Shown: one piece after another, positions 8,883 to 16,239 of the stretch
Position numbering within the stretch: position 1 is the stretch's first letter
How the letters are laid out: every line of letters starts with the position of its first letter
From: JANRIC01 sp033765345
Lineage (GTDB): Bacteria; Bacteroidota; Bacteroidia; Cytophagales; Microscillaceae
Assembly: GCA_033765345.1 (NCBI GenBank)
Contig: JANRIC010000149.1
Coordinates: 1 to 19,063, forward strand
Reading direction: 5' to 3'
Length of the DNA stretch: 19,063 bases
Notes under the pieces: model-generated
Told to the model about the DNA's origin: nothing
The model's database searches: none
What the model saw: only the letters and a program-made list of their open reading frames with translations
Made by a program: the position numbers and the translations under genes

Positions 8883-9458
8883 ATGTACACACTCCACTAT
8901 ACATTTCTTTGTATTTTGTTACTAACAACTTTCTCAGGGGGATCGGCACAAACCCTAAGCCCTGAAGAATCCCAAAAACTTCGGGAAGAATTAGCACTTA
9001 TGAAAAAAGATCCTTCCGTCTGGAAAGCTTACAAAGAAAGAAATGCACTCCGGTCGCAGGAGCTTGAATCCAAAAAAAAAGTATTAGAACAGACCCAACA
9101 AAAGCTAGATGAATTACTGGATAAACTTGATTTTCAGGAGATTCTTAGGGATTCTTTGCAAAAATTGCATTTGGTTTGGCTACGCAAAACCCGCAACATT
9201 CGCTATAATCTGGTGTTTCGGGTGCAAGTAGCTGGTTATAAAAGCCATCCCATAGACCGCTTTCATCGGATAAGCCCGATGTTTATGTATGATATAACTC
9301 CCGGAGGGGTCAAATGCTATCTTTTGGGGCATTTTTATCATTATGGAGAAGCTTACAAGTTTAAAGATATACTCCGAATGATGGGATCAGAAGCCTTTGT
9401 AGTAGGTTTTAAAGACGGCAAACGCCTGAAGACCCTGGGTAGCTGGATTAAAAACTAA
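8883..9458 (+). CDS. Secreted protein with coiled coil and SPOR-like C-terminal domain
   Basis: A 191-residue protein with an N-terminal signal peptide (about 1-22, cleavage probable after SAQ). A charged helical or coiled-coil stretch follows (about 27-95). A C-terminal module from about 111 to 191 resembles SPOR domains: VFRVQVAGYK (111-120), a central CYLLGHFYHYGEAYKFKDIL (145-164) and GSEAFVVGFKDGKRL (168-182). SPOR domains bind denuded peptidoglycan glycans, often at division sites, so a cell-wall-binding periplasmic role is inferred. Nearby mltG is also a peptidoglycan gene, but the DUF2807 gene stands between them on the other strand, so they do not form an operon. ATG start chosen because it leads directly into the signal peptide. 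Confidence 0.72.
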   Translation: MYTLHYTFLCILLLTTFSGGSAQTLSPEESQKLREELALMKKDPSVWKAYKERNALRSQELESKKKVLEQTQQKLDELLDKLDFQEILRDSLQKLHLVWLRKTRNIRYNLVFRVQVAGYKSHPIDRFHRISPMFMYDITPGGVKCYLLGHFYHYGEAYKFKDILRMMGSEAFVVGFKDGKRLKTLGSWIKN

Positions 9459-9560
9459 TGGCTTGTGTCTAACAAGTACTGCTGCGAATTCAGGAATTAA
9501 TATGTACATACACAGACCTCTGCGGTTTGACATTCTATATCAGCCTATTACTTTGTCTGA

Positions 9561-9591
9561 TTGGCACTTGATTCCCTTCTTGTAGTGCCAA
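9561..9591. other. Inverted repeat in convergent intergenic gap
   Basis: A perfect 8-bp inverted repeat (TTGGCACT, 9561-9568, and AGTGCCAA, 9584-9591) has a 15-nt loop. It lies just past the stop of the GAF-SpoIIE gene and after the SPOR-like gene. Neither strand has a U-tract after it, so it is only a weak terminator candidate. Confidence 0.4.
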
Positions 9592-9602
9592 GCTGTCTGC
9601 CA

Positions 9603-11693
9603 TCAAGCACAAAACTTAATCAAAACAGCGGTATAATCATCGTGTGGGGCAATATTGCTGCAAAAAGTTCTGAGGTCTTCTTTGATTTTAGCCAAGATTT
9701 CGGCGGGTGTATTGTGTCCGCTGTTTTCCAAAAGTATTTTGAGTCGGTTATAGCCGTATTCATCATCACGGAGGTTTTTGGCTTCTACGATTCCATCGGT
9801 ATAGAGCAAAATCATATCTCCTGCATCATACTCGACAATTTCGCTTTCCAAATGTTTGGCATAGAGGCTGTTGCGGATGATTCCAAGCCCCAAGCCTTCT
9901 CCTTGGTGGAAGTGTGCTTTTTGTTCGCTATGGCGATAATAAATGGTGGGGCAATGGCCTGCACGGGCAAATTCTACCTTTTTGGTTTCCTGATCAATGA
10001 GCATGACGGTAATCGTAATGAATGAAGCTTTGGAAAGGCAATAACTGAGGGCATTATTGGTGTATTCCAGGAATTTTTTGGTATCCAAATCCAGTTGAGC
10101 CAGGCTTAGAAAAATTCCTTTCATTTGCGACATATGGAAGGCGGCAGAAGTACCTTTACCGGACACATCGCCGACGATGACCATAATTTTGCCGCTAGGC
10201 GTTTTATACACATCATAATAATCGCCCCCTACCTCATAGGCGGATTCAGAGAAAGCTTCAATCTTAAGTCCCTTGCCAAATTCCAGGCGGGCAGGCAGCA
10301 GGCTTTTTTGTACTCTTTGAGCAATTTTAAATTCTTCTTTGTAACGTTCCGCCTCAATTTTTTTGGAAAGCAGCCTGAAGTATTCTATTGAGATACTTGC
10401 CTGACGGGCAAAGGTATTGATCAGCTCTCTTTTTTCTTCGTCGAAGCCGTCTTTTACTTTTTTGAGCAATGCCAGCGAACCCAGTGGTTTGTCTTTGTTG
10501 ACCACAAGCGGAGCAATATAAATAGACTCAAAGTCAAATTTTTTGATTGCCTCTTGGACGTGGTTATTAAAATAAGTTCTGGAATCGGGTGAGATAGACT
10601 TACCCATAAAGGTCATTTCAACAATTTCTTTGAGGCGTTGTTTTTTGATAATCCGTTTGATTTGCTGAATGGTTTCTGTGCTAATATCGCCTTTGAGGAT
10701 ATTTTCGGAGATTTTGCCGTTTTCATCCATAATCTCGAGCCAGCCGGCATCTGCTGTTACGGATTCATACGCCTTTTCAAGCAATACTTCATAGACTTGA
10801 TCTTCTTTTTCGCCTTCCTGTAAGGATTCTACCAGTCTTTGTAAACTCACTACGACTTCGTTGATTTCCTGAAAAACGGGGGTGGTAGGCAGATTAAAAA
10901 TGATCACCAACAAAGAAAAAATACTATAAAAAATCACAAAAACAAACATCGCCAGCACATATACACTGTGCATCAGGTTGGTAGTAAAAAAATCAATATC
11001 TGCATGCCGGATGACGGTATAAAAAAAATAATAAGAAAAGATGCTGATAAAAAGAAGTAAGAGAATACTCTGCCATTTTTCCTTGGCATTGAGATAAGCC
11101 ACCCATTTTAGATTTACAGAAAGAAACAAGCCCATGAGCAACAGCCCTCCCAGGGCAATGCTAAAAGGCAGATCATTGAGGTCAAATTCAAAAAAATTGA
11201 ACAATAGGCTGATCAGTAGCAAATATTCAAAAGCATTCCAGGTTTTAAGTAATTGCTCGTTTTTTTGATGAAGAACCATTTTTTTCCAATAAAAAAAAGC
11301 CTGAGTCAGAAATACCATCACCAATACGATGCTGATATGGTAGAGGATATTGATAATCACCTCTTCGCTACGGCTTACAGGCGGAACTTCCAAAAATGAA
11401 AGTACAAACTGAATAATCAGCGACAAGGTATTGGCTACCAAACCCAGGATAAAAAGGCGGGTGAGAATCTCTACAAAATTAATTTCTTTGAGTTTCTCTA
11501 CCCTAGAGCTGAAATAAAAGAAGATAAATAATAAAAAAAGATTCAGCAGTAGCCCTTTCAGGTAATAATTGGCGTTAGAAACGTGTTGGCTGCTAAACCC
11601 TAAAAATGCAATGAGTTTAATGGTTAATAAAAGCAACCAACTCACTATATTGACATATAAGAAAATACCTAAGGCATTTTTAGGAGAAAGCAT
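9603..11693 (-). CDS. Multi-TM, GAF and SpoIIE serine phosphatase (PP2C superfamily)
   Basis: A 696-residue protein. The N-terminal 270 residues hold about seven or eight membrane helices (near 8-32, 43-62, 78-101, 112-136, 154-168, 176-200, 208-227 and 240-267). A GAF-like domain follows at about 285-440. A linker EEFKIAQRVQKSLLP (453-467) precedes the SpoIIE domain. Catalytic-site motifs: EVGGDYYD (487-494), VGDVSGKGTSAA (507-518), ARAGHCP (576-582), LYTDG (630-634) and PHDDYTAV (683-690). The family dephosphorylates phosphoserine on regulators. Here the membrane and GAF parts would sense an envelope or small-molecule signal. ATG start; the 97-bp gap to guaB shows no clear promoter. The catalytic domain differs in motif detail from the phosphatase at 230-2299, so the two are not recent duplicates. 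Confidence 0.93.
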   Translation of the reverse strand: MLSPKNALGIFLYVNIVSWLLLLTIKLIAFLGFSSQHVSNANYYLKGLLLNLFLLFIFFYFSSRVEKLKEINFVEILTRLFILGLVANTLSLIIQFVLSFLEVPPVSRSEEVIINILYHISIVLVMVFLTQAFFYWKKMVLHQKNEQLLKTWNAFEYLLLISLLFNFFEFDLNDLPFSIALGGLLLMGLFLSVNLKWVAYLNAKEKWQSILLLLFISIFSYYFFYTVIRHADIDFFTTNLMHSVYVLAMFVFVIFYSIFSLLVIIFNLPTTPVFQEINEVVVSLQRLVESLQEGEKEDQVYEVLLEKAYESVTADAGWLEIMDENGKISENILKGDISTETIQQIKRIIKKQRLKEIVEMTFMGKSISPDSRTYFNNHVQEAIKKFDFESIYIAPLVVNKDKPLGSLALLKKVKDGFDEEKRELINTFARQASISIEYFRLLSKKIEAERYKEEFKIAQRVQKSLLPARLEFGKGLKIEAFSESAYEVGGDYYDVYKTPSGKIMVIVGDVSGKGTSAAFHMSQMKGIFLSLAQLDLDTKKFLEYTNNALSYCLSKASFITITVMLIDQETKKVEFARAGHCPTIYYRHSEQKAHFHQGEGLGLGIIRNSLYAKHLESEIVEYDAGDMILLYTDGIVEAKNLRDDEYGYNRLKILLENSGHNTPAEILAKIKEDLRTFCSNIAPHDDYTAVLIKFCA

Positions 11694-11790
11694 GGGTATG
11701 GGTTAATGGGTTTTACACCGTCTCAGCAATTTCAAAGAACCAAGATGCCAACATTTTTAATATTTACCAAAAAAAACCTTTCTTAAAAAC

Positions 11791-13260
11791 TTATCGGGAG
11801 TAGTTTGGTGCTTCTTTGATGATCTGAATATCGTGTGGATGGCTTTCACGAACACCCGCAGAAGTAATTTTTACAAATTTAGCTTCTTTTAGTGCTTCAA
11901 TGTCTTTGGCACCGCAATATCCCATGCCGGCTTTCAGTCCACCGATCAACTGATAAATTACTTCTGAGACACGTCCTTTGTAAGGTACACGCCCTACGAT
12001 TCCTTCGGGTACTAATTTTTTGACATCTACCTCAGAGCTTTGAAAGTATCTATCCTTAGAGCCATCTTCCATAGCTTCTACCGAACCCATGCCTCGATAG
12101 GATTTGAATTTTCTTCCTTCATAAATCACTACTTCGCCGGGTGCTTCTTCGGTACCCGCAAAAAGAGAGCCCGCCATAATGGAGCTGGCACCTCCGGCAA
12201 TGGCTTTGGATAGATCTCCCGAAAAACGAATTCCTCCGTCGGCAATCAGGGGTATCTTGTACTTAAGCAAAGCCTGAGCGCATTCATACACGGCTGAGAA
12301 TTGCGGCATGCCTACCCCTGCGATCACACGGGTAGTGCAGATGCTTCCGGGTCCGATTCCCACCTTGATGGCATCTGCTCCGGCTTCTGCCAAAGCAGCA
12401 GCTCCTTCACGAGTAGCTACATTTCCGGCAATCACTTCAAGGTCTTTGAAATAAGACTTGATTTTTTTGACAGCTTCAATGACTCCTTTGGAATGCCCAT
12501 GGGCAGTATCTACCGTAATCACATCTACGCCAGCCTTGCAAAGCGCTGCGATTCGATCCATCAGATCAGCCGTAATTCCAACCGCAGCACCGGCGCGTAG
12601 GCGACCGTATTCGTCTTTACAGGCAAAAGGCATGTCTTTTTTCTTCAAAATGTCTTTGTACGTGATTAAACCAACCAATTTACCGGATTTGGAAACGATG
12701 GGCAATTTTTCAATTTTGTATTCCTGCAATACCTCCTCGGCTTTATGCAAGTCGATGCCTTCGGGAGCGGTGATCAGATTTTCTTTGGTCATGATGTCGC
12801 GTACAGGCCTCGATAGGTTTTTCTGAAAGCGCAAATCCCGATTGGTGATGATGCCCACCAATTCGGTGTAGGCGTTTACGATTGGAATGCCTCCGATTTT
12901 GAAATCACTCATAATCCGTTGGGCATCTGCCAGGGTTGCATCTGGGTGAAGCGTAATCGGATCGAGAATCATCCCGCTTTGAGAGCGTTTTACTTTGCGT
13001 ACCTGCTCTGACTGAGACTCGATGCTCATACTTTTGTGGATAAATCCAATACCACCTTCCTGAGCAATGGCAATAGCCATCTCGAACTCAGTTACGGTAT
13101 CCATCGCTGCCGAAACCAGAGGGATATTCATTTCAATATTTCGGGTGAGGAAGGTTTTGGTATCTACATCCTTGGGCAATACATCGGAATAAGCAGGTAA
13201 TAAGAGAACGTCGTCGTAGGTAAGGGCTTCAAAAATAAGTTTGGAAGAATCTATATTCAT
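11791..13260 (-). CDS. guaB: Inosine-5'-monophosphate dehydrogenase
   Basis: A 489-residue IMP dehydrogenase that oxidises IMP to XMP with NAD+, the committed step of GMP synthesis. The N-terminal EALTYDDVLLLPAYSDVLP block is typical. Two CBS domains lie inserted at about 95-210. Catalytic-loop GIGPGSICTTR carries the nucleophile Cys308. IMP-binding ADGGIR and AGSLFAGTEE blocks and the YRGMGS flap follow. An upstream in-frame ATG at 13293 would add eleven residues (MRQITLVNLFA). The ATG at 13260 is preferred because it gives the usual distance to the conserved EALTYDDVLL block. A 9-bp inverted repeat abuts this ATG. Full length; no obvious terminator hairpin follows the stop. Confidence 0.95.
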   Translation of the reverse strand: MNIDSSKLIFEALTYDDVLLLPAYSDVLPKDVDTKTFLTRNIEMNIPLVSAAMDTVTEFEMAIAIAQEGGIGFIHKSMSIESQSEQVRKVKRSQSGMILDPITLHPDATLADAQRIMSDFKIGGIPIVNAYTELVGIITNRDLRFQKNLSRPVRDIMTKENLITAPEGIDLHKAEEVLQEYKIEKLPIVSKSGKLVGLITYKDILKKKDMPFACKDEYGRLRAGAAVGITADLMDRIAALCKAGVDVITVDTAHGHSKGVIEAVKKIKSYFKDLEVIAGNVATREGAAALAEAGADAIKVGIGPGSICTTRVIAGVGMPQFSAVYECAQALLKYKIPLIADGGIRFSGDLSKAIAGGASSIMAGSLFAGTEEAPGEVVIYEGRKFKSYRGMGSVEAMEDGSKDRYFQSSEVDVKKLVPEGIVGRVPYKGRVSEVIYQLIGGLKAGMGYCGAKDIEALKEAKFVKITSAGVRESHPHDIQIIKEAPNYSR

Positions 13261-13289
13261 GGCAAATAAATTTACTAAGGTTATTTGCC
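13261..13289 (-). promoter_or_regulatory. Inverted repeat abutting the guaB start codon
   Basis: A perfect 9-bp inverted repeat, GGCAAATAA (13261-13269) and TTATTTGCC (13281-13289), has an 11-nt loop. On the minus strand its last base directly precedes the ATG at 13260. It could fold in the mRNA leader and mask initiation, or act as a DNA operator. If translation begins at 13293 it lies inside coding sequence instead. Confidence 0.5.
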
Positions 13290-13293
13290 GCAT

Positions 13294-13595
13294 AAAATTA
13301 GGGATAAAAAAGCAGATAGTGAAAATTTTATCCTGAGAAATTTTAAAGCTGCTTCTTTACTCAAAGCTTTATTATCTCATAAGAAGTATTTATGGTAAAA
13401 ATTACAGACAATTTTTTAATTAAATCCGATTTAGAAAGAATCTTAGAAAATTTAAATTTATTTTCACAATAAATTCTTTAATTTGTAAATTATATGACAA
13501 CAAAAAATTACAGACCAAGCTATTATTACCATAACCAGGCTTGTTAGTTTTTGCACAAGCCCTGAAAGATTTTACATTAAAAAAATACACTAACA
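13294..13595. other. Divergent guaB / ATP-grasp intergenic spacer
   Basis: About 300 very AT-rich bases with no convincing gene. Contents: a 13-bp direct repeat AAAAATTACAGAC at 13397-13409 and 13503-13515 (106 bp apart); two mini-ORFs on the plus strand (26 codons at 13392-13472, 17 codons at 13494-13547); and the inverted repeat at 13535-13564. A 7-of-8 match to the -7 box reading towards guaB (minus strand AAGCTTTG, 13361-13368) is a possible promoter. Confidence 0.6.
13535..13564 (+). promoter_or_regulatory. Inverted repeat around a possible -7 box
   Basis: CCAGGCTTGT (13535-13544) pairs with ACAAGCCCTG (13555-13564): a 7-bp perfect core, plus three more pairs past one bulged base. The 10-base loop is TAGTTTTTGC. 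The loop's TAGTTTTTG resembles TAnnTTTG with one extra base and lies 42 bases before the ATG of the ATP-grasp gene. The arrangement fits an operator over a promoter or an RNA hairpin; there is no U-tract for a terminator. Confidence 0.35.
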
Positions 13596-14612
13596 ATGAG
13601 ACAAAGCCTTACTAAAATATATAAATGGGAATTTTGGCCTTTTTGGTTTTTTTATATACCTGTGTACTTTTATTGGCTTTACTTGAGCCTTCGGGCAAAA
13701 TCATTTTTTTTCTTTAGTGCAGCCAATCCTTTGATGGAATTGGGAGGTTTTAGCAATTATTCCAAATACAATGTACTCAAGAATATTCCACCTCAATATA
13801 TTCCTAAAACAATCCTCATATCTACGTATCAGGAAAAGAGGAATATTGAAGCAATTCTCGCTGAGAATCAACTTTCCTTTCCATTAATTGCCAAACCAGA
13901 CCGAGGTGAGCGCGGAAAAGGTGTAACCAAAGTCAAAAACCTGGAAGAACTTAAAACCTATCTTTTTGAAGCCGGAAAAGAAGTGATTTTGCAGGAATTT
14001 ATTGAATATCCGCTTGAGTTCGGGGTGATGTATTATCGCTTACCTAATGAGAAAAGGGGTCAGGTTAGCTCTATTGTTCAAAAAGAATTTTTGTCCGTTG
14101 TCGGGGATGGAAATTCTACCGTACAAGAACTTGTCATCAAAAATCAACGCTCTCATCTTTTCTTAAAACATCTTCAGGAAAAATATCCTGAGGTACTGCA
14201 TACCGTCCCTGCCAAAGACGAAAAACTAATTCTCGAGCCTATCGGAAATCACTCCCGCGGAACAATCTTTCTCAATGCCACACATCTTGTCAATGAAGAG
14301 CTGATTGATGTATTTGATCAGATTAGCCAACAAATCAAAGGCTTCTATTTTGGGCGTTATGACTTGAAAGTCAAATCATTAGAAGACCTTTACACGGGCG
14401 AAAACATCAAGATTATGGAGCTAAACGGAGCTAACTCCGAACCAGCACATATCTATGATCCACACATGCCGATTTTACAGGCTTACCGTTTTTTGTTTAG
14501 TCATTGGTCAAACCTGTACCAGATCAGCGTCAAAAACCATCAAAACGGGATCAACTACATTGGCCAGCGTTATGCTTTTACACAGGTTCTCAAACAATTA
14601 AAAGGCAACTGA
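13596..14612 (+). CDS. Membrane-anchored ATP-grasp ligase (D-Ala-D-Ala ligase-like)
   Basis: A 338-residue protein. Residues about 11-32 form a strikingly aromatic membrane segment (WEFWPFWFFYIPVYFYWLYL), with KxxxW just before it. The rest is an ATP-grasp fold. The ATP-binding Lys and glycine loop are in LIAKPDRGERGKG (97-109). ILQEFIEYPLEFGVMYYR (131-148) is the strand that contacts adenine and sugar. GRYDLKVKS (253-261) and IMELNGANSEP (273-283) supply the metal-binding Asp256, Glu275 and Asn277. ATP-grasp enzymes join a carboxylate to an amine through an acyl-phosphate. The substrate is unknown; there are no ddl-like N-terminal motifs, so it is not assigned as ddl. ATG start. It is followed after 112 bp by the SLATT-like gene, which has its own promoter. 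Confidence 0.8.
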   Translation: MRQSLTKIYKWEFWPFWFFYIPVYFYWLYLSLRAKSFFFFSAANPLMELGGFSNYSKYNVLKNIPPQYIPKTILISTYQEKRNIEAILAENQLSFPLIAKPDRGERGKGVTKVKNLEELKTYLFEAGKEVILQEFIEYPLEFGVMYYRLPNEKRGQVSSIVQKEFLSVVGDGNSTVQELVIKNQRSHLFLKHLQEKYPEVLHTVPAKDEKLILEPIGNHSRGTIFLNATHLVNEELIDVFDQISQQIKGFYFGRYDLKVKSLEDLYTGENIKIMELNGANSEPAHIYDPHMPILQAYRFLFSHWSNLYQISVKNHQNGINYIGQRYAFTQVLKQLKGN

Positions 14613-14653
14613 CGTTCAAACATTTTATATAACTGATTGTTTTTCAGGATTTA

Positions 14654-14684
14654 TTTGCACAAATTAAGAAAAACCTTATATTTG
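14654..14684 (+). promoter_or_regulatory. Bacteroidota promoter of the prion-like SLATT gene
   Basis: A -33 TTTG (14654-14657) and an exact -7 box TATATTTG (14677-14684) are separated by 19 bases, the usual spacing for the Bacteroidota primary sigma factor. The -7 box ends 40 bases before the ATG at 14725. This is the best promoter in the window. Confidence 0.75.
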
Positions 14685-14724
14685 TACTGATAATCTACTT
14701 GAATTATACTAACATCGCTGGGTC

Positions 14725-16230
14725 ATGGCATACGAAGAAAATAATCCGTATCAAAACGCTGATTTTTCGGACGAAAATCATTTTAATCCTTTTCACTTTG
14801 CAAGTTCGAAAGGGCAACAAGAGCTTACTCCAAACTTTCACGAAGACCTACATCAGGGAGACCCTTTTGATGGGGTTGAGTCTATATTTATCGCCAAAAA
14901 AGGTTTTTTGAATTTTATAAAATCTGCCGCAGAAGCTAAAACTGGCGGCTTTCTGGGATTTATTGAAGATGTTCAAGCGCAAAGAAAAGAAGGTGGGTTT
15001 ATCAATTTTTTAAAGGAAGTTAAGGAACATTATTCTCAAAATCAGGGAAATACACAAAACTATAACAATCCCAATTACAATAACCCCAACCAAAATTACA
15101 ATAATCTCGACCAAAACTATAATAATCCCAACTACAACAACCCCAACACGAACCAAAACTATAACAATCCCAATTACAATAACCCCAACCAAAATTACAA
15201 TAATCTCGACCAAAATTATAACAATCCCAACTACAACAATCCCAACTACAACAACCCCAATTATAACAATCCCAATTACGTGAATCAAAATTACAATAAT
15301 CCTAATGTTGGGAATCAAAACTACAACAATCCCAACCCGGGCAATCAGAATACCAATAATCTTAACCCTGGAAATCAAAATTATAATACAACAGTAGCCA
15401 ATAATAATCCGCAAGCCAATACGCCTTTTTTCCAGGCTGGTACACCCAATCCCAACCAGGCCATTGTTCCGATCAAGCAACCGGGTTCGGAAGGATATGT
15501 AGACCCTTTTGATGATCTGGCCACACGCCTTGAACACGCCAAGAAGGTAGTGGAAGGCATCAATGATACCATGGCTGAACTGCTATCGCCAGTGAGTGGG
15601 CCTGTAGTGCCAGTGATTAGTCAATTTAAAAAAGACCCCAATCAGGATGGTTTTGAGTCTTTGAATGAACGCCTATTTTATAGTGGTAAAGAAAGAACTA
15701 AAAATACCGAAGAAGAAAAACTGGAAATAAAAGAAAAGCTGGAATATCTCAAAGTCAAAATACAATTGGATAGCTTCAAATACCGAGGTTGGGAGAAAAA
15801 ATCTAAAAACTGGGCATTGATTTTCAGATTGATGTCTTCTGCTTTGGCGGCTGTAGTAACAGTACTGCTTGGTTTTAATGTCACAGACACGATGAGGGAC
15901 TACGGCATTGACTGGTATATCAATACGGTGGCTTTGATCATTACGGCGTTTATCTCTATCATTGGGGTAATTCAGGGATTTTTTGATGCCAATGAGCTGT
16001 ATATCAAATATACCGATACTGCTAACAAACTTGAGCATCTCGGCTCCACTATAGAATACCTAGAACTAGGGATGGATTATGCAAGCATAGACGATGTAAA
16101 TGCCCTAAAGATTGAATATGATGAAATCATTGAAAGTACACACGATTATGAGGTGCGCGTAAGGGCCAAAGAGCAAGAAGGTTTTAATCAAGGTAAATTC
16201 TCCAGAGGGGTCAGTGGTCCTTCTAAATAA
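14725..16230 (+). CDS. Prion-like Asn/Tyr-rich protein with C-terminal SLATT/DUF4231-like two-TM domain
   Basis: A 501-residue protein in four parts. First, an acidic start (1-57) ends in DPFDGVESIF. Second, three Gly-Phe repeats follow: GFLNFIK (60-66), GGFLGFIED (74-82) and GGFINFLKE (90-98), each heading a short amphipathic helix. Third, a low-complexity tract (about 104-240) is built from NYNNP pentapeptides and NxGNQ variants; about half its residues are Asn, with regular Tyr and Gln, which is the composition of prion-like domains. Fourth, a C-terminal region (about 325-485) has a charged helix, two membrane helices (about 363-384 and 398-420) and a following helix (YIKYTDTANKLEHLGSTIEYLE). 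This last arrangement resembles SLATT/DUF4231, predicted pore-forming effectors of nucleotide-signalling conflict systems. No signal peptide. Own promoter; convergent with the next gene, 9 bp away. The SLATT assignment is by pattern, not by search. Confidence 0.75.
   Translation: MAYEENNPYQNADFSDENHFNPFHFASSKGQQELTPNFHEDLHQGDPFDGVESIFIAKKGFLNFIKSAAEAKTGGFLGFIEDVQAQRKEGGFINFLKEVKEHYSQNQGNTQNYNNPNYNNPNQNYNNLDQNYNNPNYNNPNTNQNYNNPNYNNPNQNYNNLDQNYNNPNYNNPNYNNPNYNNPNYVNQNYNNPNVGNQNYNNPNPGNQNTNNLNPGNQNYNTTVANNNPQANTPFFQAGTPNPNQAIVPIKQPGSEGYVDPFDDLATRLEHAKKVVEGINDTMAELLSPVSGPVVPVISQFKKDPNQDGFESLNERLFYSGKERTKNTEEEKLEIKEKLEYLKVKIQLDSFKYRGWEKKSKNWALIFRLMSSALAAVVTVLLGFNVTDTMRDYGIDWYINTVALIITAFISIIGVIQGFFDANELYIKYTDTANKLEHLGSTIEYLELGMDYASIDDVNALKIEYDEIIESTHDYEVRVRAKEQEGFNQGKFSRGVSGPSK
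15055..15384 (+). repeat. Asn-rich coding repeat (NYNNP units) with a 99-bp duplication
   Basis: In-frame repeats encode residues 111-220. The base unit is five codons (NYNNP). A longer block coding QNYNNPNYNNPNQNYNNLDQ and its continuation occurs at 15055 and again 99 bases later at 15154. Over about 60 bases the two copies are identical even at wobble positions, which points to recent expansion. Confidence 0.9.
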
Positions 16231-16239
16231 ATCTTTTGT

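Noticed and set aside
13392..13472. 26-codon plus-strand mini-ORF in the guaB/ATP-grasp spacer
   Set aside because: Composition is that of AT-rich intergenic DNA. No promoter or other support, so not listed as a gene.
13294..13595. Purine riboswitch upstream of guaB
   Set aside because: No guanine or PRPP aptamer core could be recognised; only the short inverted repeat at the start codon is seen.
15010..15537. Minus-strand ORF rich in Ile/Val through the Asn-rich repeat
   Set aside because: It is the complement of the NYNNP-coding repeat. The plus frame has a promoter, an ATG and a downstream two-TM domain in frame.
13596..16230. CBASS-like operon of ATP-grasp plus SLATT-type gene
   Set aside because: There is no cyclic nucleotide synthetase, sensor, ubiquitin-like or protease ancillary gene, and the second gene has its own promoter. 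The neighbours are housekeeping or envelope genes.
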